Shown here: in pieces, positions 1-14,042 of the stretch | Numbering within the stretch: position 1 is the first letter of the stretch | Layout of the letters: the number at the start of each line of letters is the position of its first letter | NCBI RefSeq assembly: GCF_036373705.1 | Contig: NC_089867.1 | Span: forward strand, 16,356,001 to 16,420,000 | DNA length: 64,000 nucleotides | Direction: 5' to 3' | DNA from: Amia ocellicauda | Taxonomy: Eukaryota; Chordata; Actinopteri; Amiiformes; Amiidae | Made by a program: the position numbers and the translations under genes | The notes under the pieces: generated by a model | What the model saw: the letters and a program-made list of their open reading frames with translations, nothing else | What the model was told of the DNA's origin: nothing | The model's database searches: none

Positions 1-597
1 CTGCGACTGGCTTACTGGCATCCTGTAGAACCCCCTCTGGCATCACTGCTGGGGTGTTTCAGTGTGCCTGCGTGAGTATTGTGAGCCTGTTTGCTTGTCT
101 ATGTTTTTGTCTCCGTCTCCGTCTCTCTACTGTAGCAAAGTTCTCCCCTCTTTCTCTCTGCTGTTATTCTGTCTCAGTCTCCTCTATTCTGCTCCCATCT
201 CTTAAATACCCCCCCTCCCCAACACACACACCACACAGTAAAGTCAGTCTCCAGAGAGAGAAGTGGGGAGGGTAGTGGGGGGCACACTGGGCATTACTGC
301 CAGTAGCTGAGGAAGCAGATTACTTCCCTAATTACACCACAGCTCGTTAACTGCGTAATTAATATCCTGCCCCACCCCACAATACACACTCAACCTCACA
401 CACACACACACACACACGCATGCATACATTGAGAGACTCTCAGCCACACTCGCTCCCACACAGCATTCATTCTCTACACCTTACTTTCTCCCACTATGTC
501 TATTCTCACAATCACTACAGCACATTCACACTCTCCATCTCTCTCTGACACATACACAGTTCACAGCTCTGAACCCTCTGGTTTGTAAAAATGTCTC

Positions 598-603
598 TTT
601 ATT
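598..603 (-). terminator. Poly(A) signal for ccnl2
   Basis: AATAAA on the minus strand (TTTATT on plus), about 410 bp past the ccnl2 stop codon. The stretch between is low-repeat 3' UTR. It is the first canonical hexamer downstream of the stop that I found. Confidence 0.55.
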
Positions 604-1012
604 AAAAAAACTGAAAAACACCAAATACATCAAAGTCACAATGTCAGCGTTGGCAACAAAAGCACTGCCCCCCAAACACACACATTGGGATAATTAACAC
701 TATCAGCACTAATGACACAGCCTGCCTCACTGCCCCCAGGCCCGGAGCACACTGACAGTCAGGCCAATACAGTCTATATAGCCCAGGTGTACAGTATTTT
801 TCCCAGGTGTACAGTGTGTACAGTCTATTTACCCCAGGTGTACACAAGAAGTAACTGGAGCTCCACTGGAATGTTAAACTTATTGGAATTAACAGAAATG
901 GTGCAAAAATATATATATTCATATTTACACACACACTGCGGTGCACCGGGCAGCCTGGTCCCCGACACATCCCACCCTGCTGTCCCTCTGTCTGTCCCTG
1001 GCTTTTTCATGA

Positions 1013-2600
1013 TCATCTGCGCTGTGTTGTGTACCGCTCTCTCCTCCCTCGCTCCCGCTCCCTCTCTCTCTGCCGCTCCTTCTCCCTCTCCCTGGCTCTC
1101 TCCCTGTCCCTGTCCCTGTCCCGGTCCCTGTCCCTCTCCGGCAGTCTCCTGCGATGGCCCGGAGAGAGGGAGGAGCTGGAGGAGCGCACAGGAGACGACA
1201 CGCTGCGGCTGCGCCTGGGGGAGCGAGGGAGAGAGAAAAGGGGAGGGGTTAGCATTATTAGAGATAATTGAAACAGACATACATCATAGCACTCTACTAT
1301 CTCTCCCTCTCCACATCATTCCCATGCTACACCTCTCTCCCTCTCTCTCTCCCTCTCTCTCTCTCTCTCCCTCCCTCCCTCCCTCCCTCACCTGCGTTTG
1401 GGGCTGTGTGGGGGTGAGATAGAGTGAGTTTCTCTCCTCTCATCACTGTGGCTCAGCCTGTCTCTCCTGGGAGAGGGAGAGAGAGATATTTAATCACATT
1501 GAATGCTCTTGCTCCTCTTGCAAATAAAAGTGTACCTGTGGTAGCAGACTGTACACTGTCAACAGAATGAGAATTTCAATCGAGAGGCACTTTCATACAA
1601 AAACCAGCCCGGCCAGCAGCAGACACTGAGGTGAGGTGTACCTGGGCGGTTGTCGGGGACGGTCCAGCCCGTTCTGCAGCTGGCGTCGAGCATTCTTCAT
1701 GGCCTGGACTGATAGGGGGGAGTCCCGGGACACTGCCCCCGCTGCCGGGGATGCTGGGGGGGAGGGGGGAGGTTATGTCAATACAGCGAGTCAGTGTGTG
1801 TGTGTGTGTGTGTCGGGGGAGTTGGGAGCACACCTGTCTTGGATGCTGGGGAGAAGCTGGCAGGGGGGTCCACTAAGTTTGGCGTACCGTTGGGCTGTAC
1901 ACCCCCAGTCACTCGGGAAACCTCGAGAGCCTGTCGGCACTTAGACACACACTGCTGCAGAGAGGACAGAGGGACCTGAGAGAGAGAGAGAGAGAGATTG
2001 AGAGTGAGAGAAAGACTTCTTCCCCAGAAGAGTCTCTGCTCAGCACAGCGACAACCATGTGTCCAAACAACCAACACAGCAGATTAACCATGTAATTTGT
2101 GTGTAAAATGTAAATAACCTGACTTTTTTAATTGTTTGTGAAGTTTTTTTTTTTTAACCCTGTTAAACAGAGACATACCCGAGGCAGGGTGTACAGGCGG
2201 AGGATGCGATGGCAGATGTCTCTCAGCTCCTCCTCTGTGGCTCCAAACAGCAGGAACCAGGGCGGCTCACTGGGCAGAGGGATCTGAGACAGACAGTGTT
2301 ATTAGGAGAGCATGTTGCGAAAGTGTTACAGAGAGGCTATCCAACAGGCAGAGATAGACTGAGAGCGGTGGTGTGCCACAGGCTGTACCTGCAGTGTGCG
2401 TGCCGACAGGTAGATACAGGCACAGGAGACGCTTTCCGCACTGAACCGCAGGAACACATCTGTCCGCAAGCTGTCATTCATGTAGTTCCTAAGAGAGGCA
2501 GGGTGAAGAAGAAGGAGTGAGGGAGGGACAGAGCGAGTCATCTTGCTTTAGTAATATTTATACCAGTCATGGAAATAAAGCACTCTGAATTTTAAATTTT

Positions 2601-2644
<44 letters not shown>

Positions 2645-4974
2645 GGGGGAGAAGGAGATGGACTCACCAGGCCATCTGCACCAGTTTGCTGTTCTTCTCA
2701 CACTCCAGCACCTGCAGGTACATCACGATGATCTGCAACACAGACACAGGCACAGCTGGACACATCTGGGCACAGGTGAGGAGTATATCTGAATACAGCT
2801 ATGTACAGGTGGGCTGTACAGGACTAGTGCACAGCTGAGGAGTGCAGGGAGTTACCTTGTGTGGGTGTTTGACGTGCACACAGAAGCCTAGTTCCTTCAG
2901 GACCCTCCTCTCAGCCTTGATCACCTGACTCTTCAGAGCGATGTACCCAGCGTCCAGGGACAGCGGGGACTGAGGCCTGAAACACACCGGCCAAGGGACA
3001 GAGGGACAGAGACAGTCAGGCAGTGGGCAGCATGCGGCACACTGTGCGTCTGTATGTGCTAGTGTGTCTCAGTGTGTTCACGTCATGTGTGTGTATTAGT
3101 GCGTATGAAGCGTGTCAGGAGTGCCGGCGCCTCACCGCCCCTCCTGTATCTGTCGGAGCCGGTGGAAGACATTCAGGACATCCCTGATGCGCCGCGGCTC
3201 CTCCTCGATCTTAGAGGCCAGGTGAACACAGGCCATCGCCACCGACTGAGAGAGAAAGAGAGACTTGGATCAGTCATTCTGACTTCTATACACTGATGAT
3301 AAATTAAAGTTGAGAGAGTCAGTCAGTGTGTCAGTGTGTTACCTCTACGCAGTGCTTGATGAAGGATTTGCAGTAGAAGAATCTCTGGAACAGAATCTGC
3401 CCTGTCGCCATGGCAACCTGGGGAGAAACGGCACAGTCAACACATTGAGATACCCCCCTAACCACAAACACACTGAGATGCCCCTCCAACACAAATGACA
3501 CACTGAGATACCCCTCCAACACACACACACACAAACAACACACTGAGATACCCCCCAAAAACACACACACACACAGAGATACCCCCCACCACAAACACAC
3601 ACAGAGATGCCCTTCCAACACACATACACACACACAAACAACACACTGAGATGCCCCTCCAACACACATACACACACACAAACGACAGAGATGCCCCTCC
3701 AACACACACACAAACAACACACTGAGATACCCCCCCAAAAACACACACACACTGAGATACCCCCCACCACAAACACACACAGAGATGCCCTTCCAACACA
3801 CACACACACGACACACTGAGATGCCCCTCCAACACACATACACAAAAACAACACACTGAGATACCCCCCACCACAAACGACACACTGAGATGCCCCTCCA
3901 ACACAAACGACACACTGAGATACCCCCTCCAACACAAACGACACACTGAGATACCCCCTCCAACACAAACGACACACTGAGATACCCCCTCCAACACAAA
4001 CGACACACTGAGATACCCCCCAAAAACACACACACACTGAGATACCCCCCACCACAAACACACACAGAGATGCCCCTCCAACACACATACACAAACAACA
4101 CACTGAGATACCCCCCACCACAAACGACACACTGAGATGCCCCTCCAACACAAACGACACACTGAGATACCCCCTCCAACACAAACGACACACTGAGATA
4201 CCCCCTCCAACACAAACGACACACTGAGATACCCCCTCCAACACAAACAACACACTGAGATACCCCCCACCACAAACGACACACTGAGATACCCCCTCCA
4301 ACACAAACAACACACTGAGATACCCCCCACCACAAACGACACACTGAGATGCCCTTCCAACACACATACACACACAAACGACAGATGCCCCTCCAACACA
4401 CATACAAACGACACACTGAGATGCCCCTCCAACACACATACACAAACAACACACACACACACACTGAGATACCCCCCACCACAACCACTGAAATACCCCT
4501 CCAACACAAACGACACACTGAGATACCCCCCCAACACAAACACACACACACTTTGAGATACCCCCCAACACACAAACACACAAAATTACCTCTCACACAA
4601 CTTCCTCGCTCTTCTCATCCTTCCATACCCTACAGTCCCTCTCTCTCTCATTCTCTCACAGCTTCTTCCCTGTGTTCTCTGTCTCCTAATCCCTCTCTTT
4701 TCTTCATAATAATCCCTACTCTCCCCCGGTCACTCTCTCTGACCTGCGGCAGTCTCAGTAGTATTCCCGCCGCCTGGATCCTCTCGCAGCCCTCACGCCG
4801 CAGCTGCTCCTCCGTGTCGGGGGCAAGGCCATGATCCGACGAGGGGGTCCTCTCCAGACGCTCCGGGGAAAGGAGGCAGTTATCCAGGGTCAACGTCACC
4901 CCGGAGTACTTCTTATCCCCGATCAGGATGCCATCCGCCGGCACACCAGGCAACCTTGCTTCTACGGCCGCCAT
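1013..4974 (-). CDS. ccnl2: Cyclin L2 (cyclin L family), complete, 11 coding exons
   Basis: Cyclin L pairs with CDK11 or CDK12-type kinases in nuclear speckles and links transcription to pre-mRNA splicing; this role is family knowledge. Exons, in transcript order: 4744-4974, 3343-3417, 3136-3245, 2856-2976, 2668-2732, 2389-2488, 2179-2283, 1834-1975, 1642-1753, 1392-1466, 1013-1214. All have GT-AG sites and compatible phases, giving about 445 aa (human about 520). The start at 4974 (MAAVEARL) is the first ATG in the exon 1 frame. Exon 1 carries [10 protein letters not shown] and [10 protein letters not shown]. The two cyclin boxes span about residues 70-268, with [39 protein letters not shown] and [16 protein letters not shown] visible. 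The C-terminal 90 or so residues are an RS-type domain with [12 protein letters not shown] and an RD/RE repeat, ending YTTQRR. CCNL2 rather than CCNL1 is inferred from adjacency to mrpl20, as in human 1p36.33. Intron 1 holds a large minisatellite. Confidence 0.93.
2604..2642 (-). repeat. (GA)n microsatellite in a ccnl2 intron
   Basis: About 18 GA repeats in the intron between exons 6 and 5, near a diverged AATTTTAAATTTTAA fragment. On the transcript strand this is a CT tract. Confidence 0.9.
3455..4575. repeat. 31-bp minisatellite, about 1.1 kb, in ccnl2 intron 1
   Basis: The core unit is ACACACTGAGATACCCCCTC plus CAACACAAACG (31 bp). Central copies (3900-4330) are nearly identical; flanking copies vary by expansion of the CA run and by GATACC/GATGCC and CTCC/CACC switches. 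The purine/pyrimidine and C/G strand bias is strong. The array fills most of intron 1 (3418-4743). Long open frames across it are products of the repeat, not genes. Confidence 0.95.
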
Positions 4975-5039
4975 TACGCCGTCGCCAGCCGGGCTGCGGC
5001 AGTCAGGAAACACCGAGGCCTCGACTCACTCCAAGGCCA

Positions 5040-5175
5040 CGCCTCCGCCCACTACCCATTGGTCCAAAGTACGCTCCGTCTACACGTTGGTCTGCGCACG
5101 GTTAGAGGCTTGTGCTGCCAATCTGCGCACACAACCCAATCCATTTGAAAAAGGTCTAGGGAAAAGATGGCGTCG
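5040..5175 (-). promoter_or_regulatory. Proximal promoter of ccnl2
   Basis: This GC-rich block lies just upstream of the ccnl2 start codon. It contains an inverted CCAAT box (ATTGG at 5058-5062) and a YY1-like AAGATGGCG at 5164-5172. There is no TATA box. Position and motifs suggest a TATA-less housekeeping promoter; the start site was not determined. Confidence 0.45.
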
Positions 5176-5389
5176 ATTGACCAGCACAGCAACCGGATGG
5201 AGTTAAACTTAAAGAGCTCCATAAAATATCGTGTTTGTCATGCAACCTATAAACTATGAGTTTTTACAGCAAAGCAAAAAACAAACACACACTGCACAGC
5301 ACAGTGATGAATGAAAAACTAATAATAATTCAAATTATTATTATTATTATACTGAATGAAGAAACAATACACATCCAACAGTTTATAGT

Positions 5390-5410
5390 TTTATTCAACA
5401 ATATTTTATT
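5390..5410 (-). terminator. Poly(A) signals for mrpl20
   Basis: Two AATAAA hexamers on the minus strand (TTTATT at 5390-5395 and 5405-5410) lie 365-385 bp past the mrpl20 stop. They are about 430 bp upstream of the ccnl2 start, so the mrpl20 3' end nearly abuts the ccnl2 promoter. Confidence 0.5.
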
Positions 5411-5774
5411 AACAACCCCCCCCCACATTCCAGTGAGTTCTTGCCCACAGACACTGTCTCAGCACCGGTCAGCACAGACAAACACACACCAGGGTGCCAG
5501 TCCAGCCTCAAGGGTCACCCGCCCTTTGGAGAGTGCAGCAGGCCGCGATTGGCCAGCACAGGAAAATACATCGACGCCTAATTAGGCATAGAAATGGAGA
5601 GGTCCACTCCTACTGTCTGGCGCTCTGATGATGGGTGGCAACGGGAAGGTGTGGGTCACTGTGACTAGTCAGAATCACAGGTCGGCTAGCTCCAACTGGG
5701 CGACGCAGCAGGGAAGGGCACCGTGAGGGTTGGGGAGGGTGGGTGACTGTGATTGGAAGTGACAACAGGGGGTC

Positions 5775-6081
5775 TCAGTGTGATTGGACGATGCGGGAGA
5801 AGATGCCAGGTGGCTCGCTGGCGTCCCCCAGTGCTGCCTGCAGTCCCTCCTCCCTGCGCGCCTTCGCCAGTGCCGCCAGTGCCGCGAACGAGCGCGGTTC
5901 CAACACTGCCAGCTCACTGAGCATTCGCCTGTTCACCTGCACCTCACTCTGAGAGAGAGAGAGAGAGTTTGTATTGAGAGACGGGGGGAGAGAGAGTGAG
6001 TTTTTATTGGTGTATTTATTGTTCTCATTGGCCTGTTTTGAGCACAGGACATGCTAGTCAAGCCAATTAAGCTTTTTTTAT

Positions 6082-6130
<49 letters not shown>

Positions 6131-7206
6131 GGAGGCTGGAGGCACTGACCTTGATGAGATTGTGGATGAGGGCAGGGTATTTGAGGCCGTGCTCCCGGGA
6201 GGCAGCAGCGATACGGCTGATCCACAGCTGAGGGAGGGAGGGAGGGAGGGAGGAAGATAGAAAGGATGTCAGTGTAACCGCAGTGCCAAGAGATATGCAC
6301 AGTTATGGTTCACTGCTGAGACACTCACTGTACCATCAGTACTGCTGCTACACCATGCTCATCTCTCGCTATGGGGCCTGTATTCTACTGCAGCTATCAG
6401 GGACACTGGTTGCGTGGAATTGCCCAGCAGGGGGGGATGGATATCATTCATGGGGGATGGATATCATTCATATCGAGCAGGTGGGGGGGACCTAACAATA
6501 ATGGAGGGGGGGGGCAACACGTCCACTACGAATATGAAGCTGGGCACACATTATTGGTGGAGACAATCTAATATTCTGGTTACCATCCTCATGTTCCTCT
6601 TCTTGGCCTTGCGTGCCTTGGTGGCATAAACAAACGCCCGGCGCACTGCCCGCACCGCCAGACTGAAACACCGATTCTTCCTGCCGCGGAAATGCTAAGA
6701 GAGATGGGGACAGAGACTTCTTTATTTTCATCACCACCTTTATTGAACTACCATATACTTATTACAAGAACAAAAAAACAAAAAAAACTGTATCGGAAGG
6801 CCAGTATAATGCAGAGCTGCCAAAGCATTTACAGATACAGTAAAGAGAATATAATAAATCAAATAATAGAAACAAAACCCTCATATTCAAATGAGATTAA
6901 CTGGCATTAACCTATTCCTTTGCTGTGTTTGGCATTACAATACAGAAATTATACATATAATACATTTAAAACGAATGCATAAGTAATCTAAATAAATAAA
7001 CCAAATTAAACGCTAATATGTTATTAAAATAAAAAGTAAAACAGTAAGGTACTGGTAGACATCAATGGCATACTACAGTGTAGCAGTCTATACATATCAA
7101 TATCTCTCTCTCTCCTTACCCGGGCATTCTTCAGAACCTCCTGGACCCTCCAGTACCGGTCCGGGCCCCGGTTTCGGATCCAGTGTGACAGAGTGAGGAA
7201 CACCAT
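5775..7206 (-). CDS. mrpl20: Mitochondrial large ribosomal subunit protein bL20m, complete, 4 exons
   Basis: This is the mitochondrial homologue of bacterial L20, an rRNA-binding assembly protein of the mitoribosome large subunit. Exons: 7120-7206, 6584-6694, 6150-6227, 5775-5948, all GT-AG and all in phase 0. The product is 149 aa, the same as human MRPL20. It opens [19 protein letters not shown], followed by [38 protein letters not shown] and a C-terminus [10 protein letters not shown]. Exon sizes (29, 37, 26 and 57 codons) match human for the first three exons. No separate transit peptide is obvious; the basic N-terminus probably serves. The stop lies at 5775-5777. It sits head-to-tail downstream of sdhb's divergent promoter and upstream of ccnl2, as the human MRPL20-CCNL2 pair does. 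Confidence 0.97.
6431..6476 (+). repeat. 21-bp tandem duplication in an mrpl20 intron
   Basis: GGGGGATGGATATCATTCAT occurs twice in direct succession, in the intron between exons 3 and 2. Confidence 0.85.
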
Positions 7207-7400
7207 CGCCCCTTCTTATTCTATAACAATATTACTTCACGTCTGTGGCTCTGAGTGTATTGACCTCGATACAGTGTGCGCAACTACACGGAAGCGGCCA
7301 TGTTGTTTTCCCTGACGTCACAGCCGCAGCTCCGCTTGGATGACGTCACCGAGCAAAGAGGTTCTGGGGGTTGTAGTCAAACAGCGTCCACATTCACAAC
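7207..7400 (-). promoter_or_regulatory. Promoter of mrpl20 with two CRE sites and a YY1-like site
   Basis: The stretch upstream of the mrpl20 ATG carries TGACGTCA twice (7313-7320 and 7341-7348, 28 bp apart), a YY1-like GGCCATGTTG at about 7297-7306 and a ZNF143-like GGGGTTGTAGT near 7366-7377. These CREB/ATF, YY1 and ZNF143 motifs are typical of nuclear genes for mitochondrial proteins. No TATA box is seen. Confidence 0.6.
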
Positions 7401-7869
7401 AGTACTGGGGTGCGCTCTGACTGACTCTCTTTCTGTCTGTCTGCTTTCATTATAGCGGACAGTCTGTTAATAATGCATGTTCTGCTATCAATACAGTAAT
7501 ATCTAAGTAATTTGATTACATTTGACTCTTTAAATTGCACTTTGTAGTCGATAAATAGTGTAAAAAAAAAGTTTGTTCCTTAATAGGATAATACGTTCCT
7601 TATACAATTTTATACATAACTTAAAACCACTACTGTTAAAAATAAATAAATGGCTCTGATTTAGGAAATGTGCTGTGTTAAGTGCGGCGGTTGGCTGCCT
7701 TCGACTCCGTTTCCTGACTGAGACTGAAATTATCCTATATCTGAAAATGTATTTAACTGATCTGCAGAGGCTTAAATGATCATACAAATACATGCATTAA
7801 AGTACTTCTGGCGACACATAGTTTTCTCCTGTTCTTTAGCTTTACACGGGCAGACTGGAGAAGGCGGGC

Positions 7870-7975
7870 TTTGCTGATATGTGACGTCAGTTCCGTTTCC
7901 GGTCGAGAGATTCTGGGATAGCGGAAGACCCAGCGCTATCCAGGCAGGCAGGCAGAAGTAATCGGCACTACCAAG
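7870..7975 (+). promoter_or_regulatory. Promoter and 5' UTR of sdhb
   Basis: A full CRE, TGACGTCA at 7882-7889, is followed within 20 bp by TTCCG and TTTCCGG, which fit ETS/NRF-2 (GABP) sites. The start codon sits in CCAAGATGTC, a YY1-like context. With the mrpl20 promoter about 600 bp away on the other strand, the pair forms a divergent arrangement of two mitochondrial genes, which could share regulation. That sharing is inference. Confidence 0.6.
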
Positions 7976-10650
<2,675 letters not shown>

Positions 10651-10882
10651 GAAGGAGGGGGGCTTCCAATCCCTGACCTCTGACCTCTTGACCCCCCCTT
10701 GAAAATTAAATTATCTTTATTGACTTGTGATGACCTGTACACCTTCACCACTCCAACACCAACCCGCAAGGCCTCAGGGAGAGGGAGAGGGAGAGGGAGA
10801 GGGAGAGGTAGGGAGACTTGGCACTGTGTGCAGATTGGGAGAGGAAGATATTAACTGTAAATGTTTCTTATCAATAGTTGTT

Positions 10883-11135
10883 AATAAACTTGGGAACTTT
10901 AGCCCTTCAGGTGCTTATGCTCCTGGGCACGGCTGTAGAGAGCAGAGGGTGAGCAAAAGTGAGAGAGAGAGGGAGAGCTCTGTACTCTGCTGTACACTCT
11001 GCTCATATTTATCTCCATTACAATGCAAACTAGATTTCTCAGAAAATTTGAGAAAATCCTGTTGTTTCCTCCAGTTGCTTCTGCAGACTGAGCTTGTGGA
11101 TCCTGTGTTATGAAGGCATTGGAGACATTAATAAA
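10883..11135 (+). terminator. Poly(A) signal candidates for sdhb
   Basis: AATAAA occurs at 10883-10888 and 11130-11135, 233 and 480 bp past the stop. A variant ATTAAA near 10705 followed by a T-rich stretch could give a shorter 3' UTR. Which one is used cannot be told from sequence. Confidence 0.45.
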
Positions 11136-11139
11136 ATCA

Positions 11140-12360
11140 CAATGGTTTTCTTTTGAATGGTTTCATTGTGTGTTTTTTTAATCAGAAACAGTGTGTGTGT
11201 GAGGTAATTGAACAGCTGCCAAGGTGACTTAAATGCTCCCAAACACCTAACACAATTAACACAATACACTGGACTCAACATGAAGGGTAAAACATTCACC
11301 AGACATCCGTCCCCAGTGCACAGGACTGATCGGCTTGCTATCAGCTGGCCAGGGTTCAACATAAATCTGCCTCTTCTGACACTGTCCAAGTGCGACTCAC
11401 TCTCAGGATGTGTGATTGTTGCCGATGTTTGTACGGTTTGTGGAGGAAAATAGAAATCATTTTGTGCCTCTTTGTGCCTTTTGTGTGATGTGACCGTGGA
11501 ATTTTCTAACAGTAACTATTCATTTGCCTGCATTCTTTCAAAATGAACTTGGGAACTTGTTATTTTTAACTTCTGAATTACTCCCTTCTAGTTTATCAGC
11601 AACTTAAATTCCTTACTTGCTTCTTATAAAAGTTGAATTGTTTCAAAGCTATCTTTGCTATCAGCAAATGACCTTACAATGTAGCTGGCAATTTATAGGA
11701 TCATTATTATTCATGAGTAATAATTGTAATAATATTGATGAGATGGGTTGGCTCATCTTAGAATGCCAATGAATTCATTACTAATACCCTTGAGGGTATG
11801 TCCCAAAATGGATATATAAACTTTGTAAAACAGAAAAACAGCATTATATGTGTTTAATTTCTGTTGCTGTCTTCTATTTTTTCCCGTGCACATAATAAAT
11901 TCTGATTAGAAATGCCAACTCCAAATCTTTCTTCCAGCACAGGTTTTACACACCAGGCACGCTGCAGGGAGTGGTGGTTGTGTTCATTAAAATTCAGAGA
12001 AGTGGGGCATTTCGTACAGGACTCTTTCATTTTAATGTAATATTTTAAAGTTGGTCTCATAAATGGGTTAGTACTTGTGTCCTCCAAAGAACACGTTTGT
12101 CTTCACACCCAAACACTCTCCTGCACAGTAACGCTTAACTGAAAAGAAGTCAGCACTGTTGTGTCTAATCCTTTCTCCTGTTTCACAGGATTATCATCTG
12201 TTCATGTGGTCCTATTCCTGGGACCTGTAATAATGGCATTCCTGGTGCAGCTGGACAGACCACACAATGGACACAGCCCCCAGACTCCATATGATTGTTA
12301 AAAATCTATTTAATATTTAAATATTAGTCTAATAAGGAATAGACAATTGGAGTGTCCTAG
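11140..12360. other. Intergenic DNA between sdhb and atp13a2, no gene seen
   Basis: This stretch is AT-richer than its surroundings and nearly free of microsatellites. I found no ORF with recognisable protein similarity. It could be old repeat sequence or conserved noncoding DNA; comparison with other fish would be needed to tell. A fragment reading GGGGTTCCCAAACCGGTCCT near 12366 resembles the end of a common fish repeat. Confidence 0.5.
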
Positions 12361-12421
12361 GGCAGGGGTTCCCAAACCGGTCCTGGAGGACCCCCTGTCC
12401 TGCTGTTTTTTGTTCCACACA

Positions 12422-12712
12422 TAGAGACACACTGTTCTATACTGGGGTTACTACATAGGTAACCATGGAGACACACTGTTCTATAGTAGGACCAGGTAAC
12501 CATAGAAACACACTGTTCTATACTGGGGCTACTACATAGGTAACCATGGAGACACACTGTTCTATACTGGGGCTACTACATAGGTAACCATGGAGACACA
12601 CTGTTCTATACTGGGGTTACTACATAGGTAACCATGGAGACACACTGTTCTATACTGGGGCTACTACATAGGTAACCATGGAAACACTGTTCTATACTGG
12701 GGTTACTACATA
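12422..12712 (+). repeat. 44-bp minisatellite, about 6.5 copies
   Basis: The unit runs GGTAACCATGGAGACACACT then GTTCTATACTGGGG(C/T)TACTACATA. Copies differ by a few substitutions and small deletions; the second copy is shortened. The array lies upstream of the atp13a2 promoter and is followed by a SINE tail. Confidence 0.9.
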
Positions 12713-12737
12713 AAAAAAGCAAAATAATAATAAAATA

Positions 12738-12785
12738 ACACGATGGGTCGAATGGCCTCCTCTCATCTGTAAACTTTCTTATATG
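12738..12785 (+). repeat. SINE 3' tail fragment
   Basis: Reads ATGGGTCGAATGGCCTCCTC followed by TCATCTGTAAACTTTCTTAT. A near copy lies at 51287-51335 (GGGTCGAATGACCTCC ... GTAAACTGTCTTTC), so the two are members of one dispersed family. Only the tail is recognisable. Confidence 0.6.
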
Positions 12786-13027
12786 GACACTTCTGAATAC
12801 TAGTTGCATTACAAACCATATACATTTTATGAGGTTTGAAGAAACATTTTAGAAAATAGAACAACTTTTACATTTGGGAAGAAGAACATAATATAAAACA
12901 GGCATCCATTTTATTGCATGATTAGTTTTGGTTGAAATTTCGGTTGAAATTATCCTTATACATCATTATTATTATTTAGTATATAAGTAATGATTTACTC
13001 CCTTTTTGGTTCTTCTGGAGAAGTACA

Positions 13028-13192
13028 GTGAAACTACATTTCCCATGAGGCCTTTGCTTAAAGGAGGGAGGAGCTGTGGTTTAGCGATGACGTCACCCAC
13101 GTTGTGTCCAGGAAGCCCGCACGCCGATCCCATAGTGAAAGCAGTGGTCTCGGTAGCTCGGTGTGGGGTAGTGTACTGTCCGGACCGGCAGC
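13028..13192 (+). promoter_or_regulatory. Promoter and 5' end of atp13a2
   Basis: A ZNF143/Staf-like element (ACTACATTTCCCA, 13033-13045) and a CRE (TGACGTCA, 13088-13095) precede a CpG-richer stretch that leads into the first exon, whose donor is at 13210. No TATA box is seen. I did not find a perfect TFEB CLEAR palindrome, although ATP13A2 is a lysosomal gene. Confidence 0.55.
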
Positions 13193-14008
13193 ATGAGGGA
13201 TGATTACAGGTAGGAGCCGCCAAGCAGAGAGAGAGAGAGAGAGGCTGTAGTGATGCTCCGACTGCACAGTGTCTCGGTGCCTGACCAGTGCATTGTAAGC
13301 CGGGATAGAGCCGCTGTAGCGCCGGCTCTGACAGGTCTGACATTGCAGTGCAGGGACTCGGTCACCTGCGGAAGAGTGCGGGTCTCTGGACCGGGCTGCG
13401 CTGTGCTGTACCGAAACAACGATAAGATCTCTATCTCTCTCATTTATTTTATTTGATCTCTTTTTGTCTTTGTGTTCATTTTCTCTGTCTCGCTTCTGTG
13501 ATTTTTGTATTTAAAAAAAAAAAAAAAAACTTGACTTGCTGTCAGATGACTGTGGTTTGTGTCAGTGTGTGTGTGTGGAGTTTCAGGAAGAAAGTTGGGC
13601 AACAGCTGTGTGAGGGAGAGGGGGAGGGAGAGTAGTGGGGATGTAGACAGAGAGAGTGATGGAGAGGGAAAAATACGTGAATGAACAAAACATTCTTTAA
13701 TATAAATTAGGGGAGGGCTGCCATGTGATGGTGATTGCTGAGTCACACACTGCTGAGCCCCGGGGGGGGGGGGTATCTGTGCCAGTTTGAGCCAGGCCAG
13801 ACTCACAGTTTTCATGAAATAGACACATTTCACAACATTACAATAAGTGCGAAACAGATGACAAAATAGTAATAATCATCATAATGTATAGAGCACTTTT
13901 AAAACAGTATCTCAAAGTGCTGTACAAGTTTCACCAACACTGACACACAGGGAAGAATACAAGAAAATCACACCATATCACACCACATGATCAGGACAAA
14001 ATAACAGA

Positions 14009-14042
<34 letters not shown>

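Noticed and set aside
825-1280. Frames rich in Pro/Ser/Gln or Arg/Glu opposite and beside the last ccnl2 exon
   Set aside because: They are shadows of the RS-domain exon (1013-1214), whose frame continues the cyclin reading frame across a good acceptor.
3455-4575. Possible CRISPR-like array of regular repeats
   Set aside because: There are no unique spacers. The unit is head-to-tail and the host is a vertebrate, so it is a minisatellite.
3331-4596. Three overlapping open frames of 370-420 codons on the minus strand, Cys/Val/Gly-rich
   Set aside because: They arise from a 31-bp minisatellite with no stop in any frame and lie inside ccnl2 intron 1. Composition is pure repeat and no start, splice or domain evidence supports a protein.
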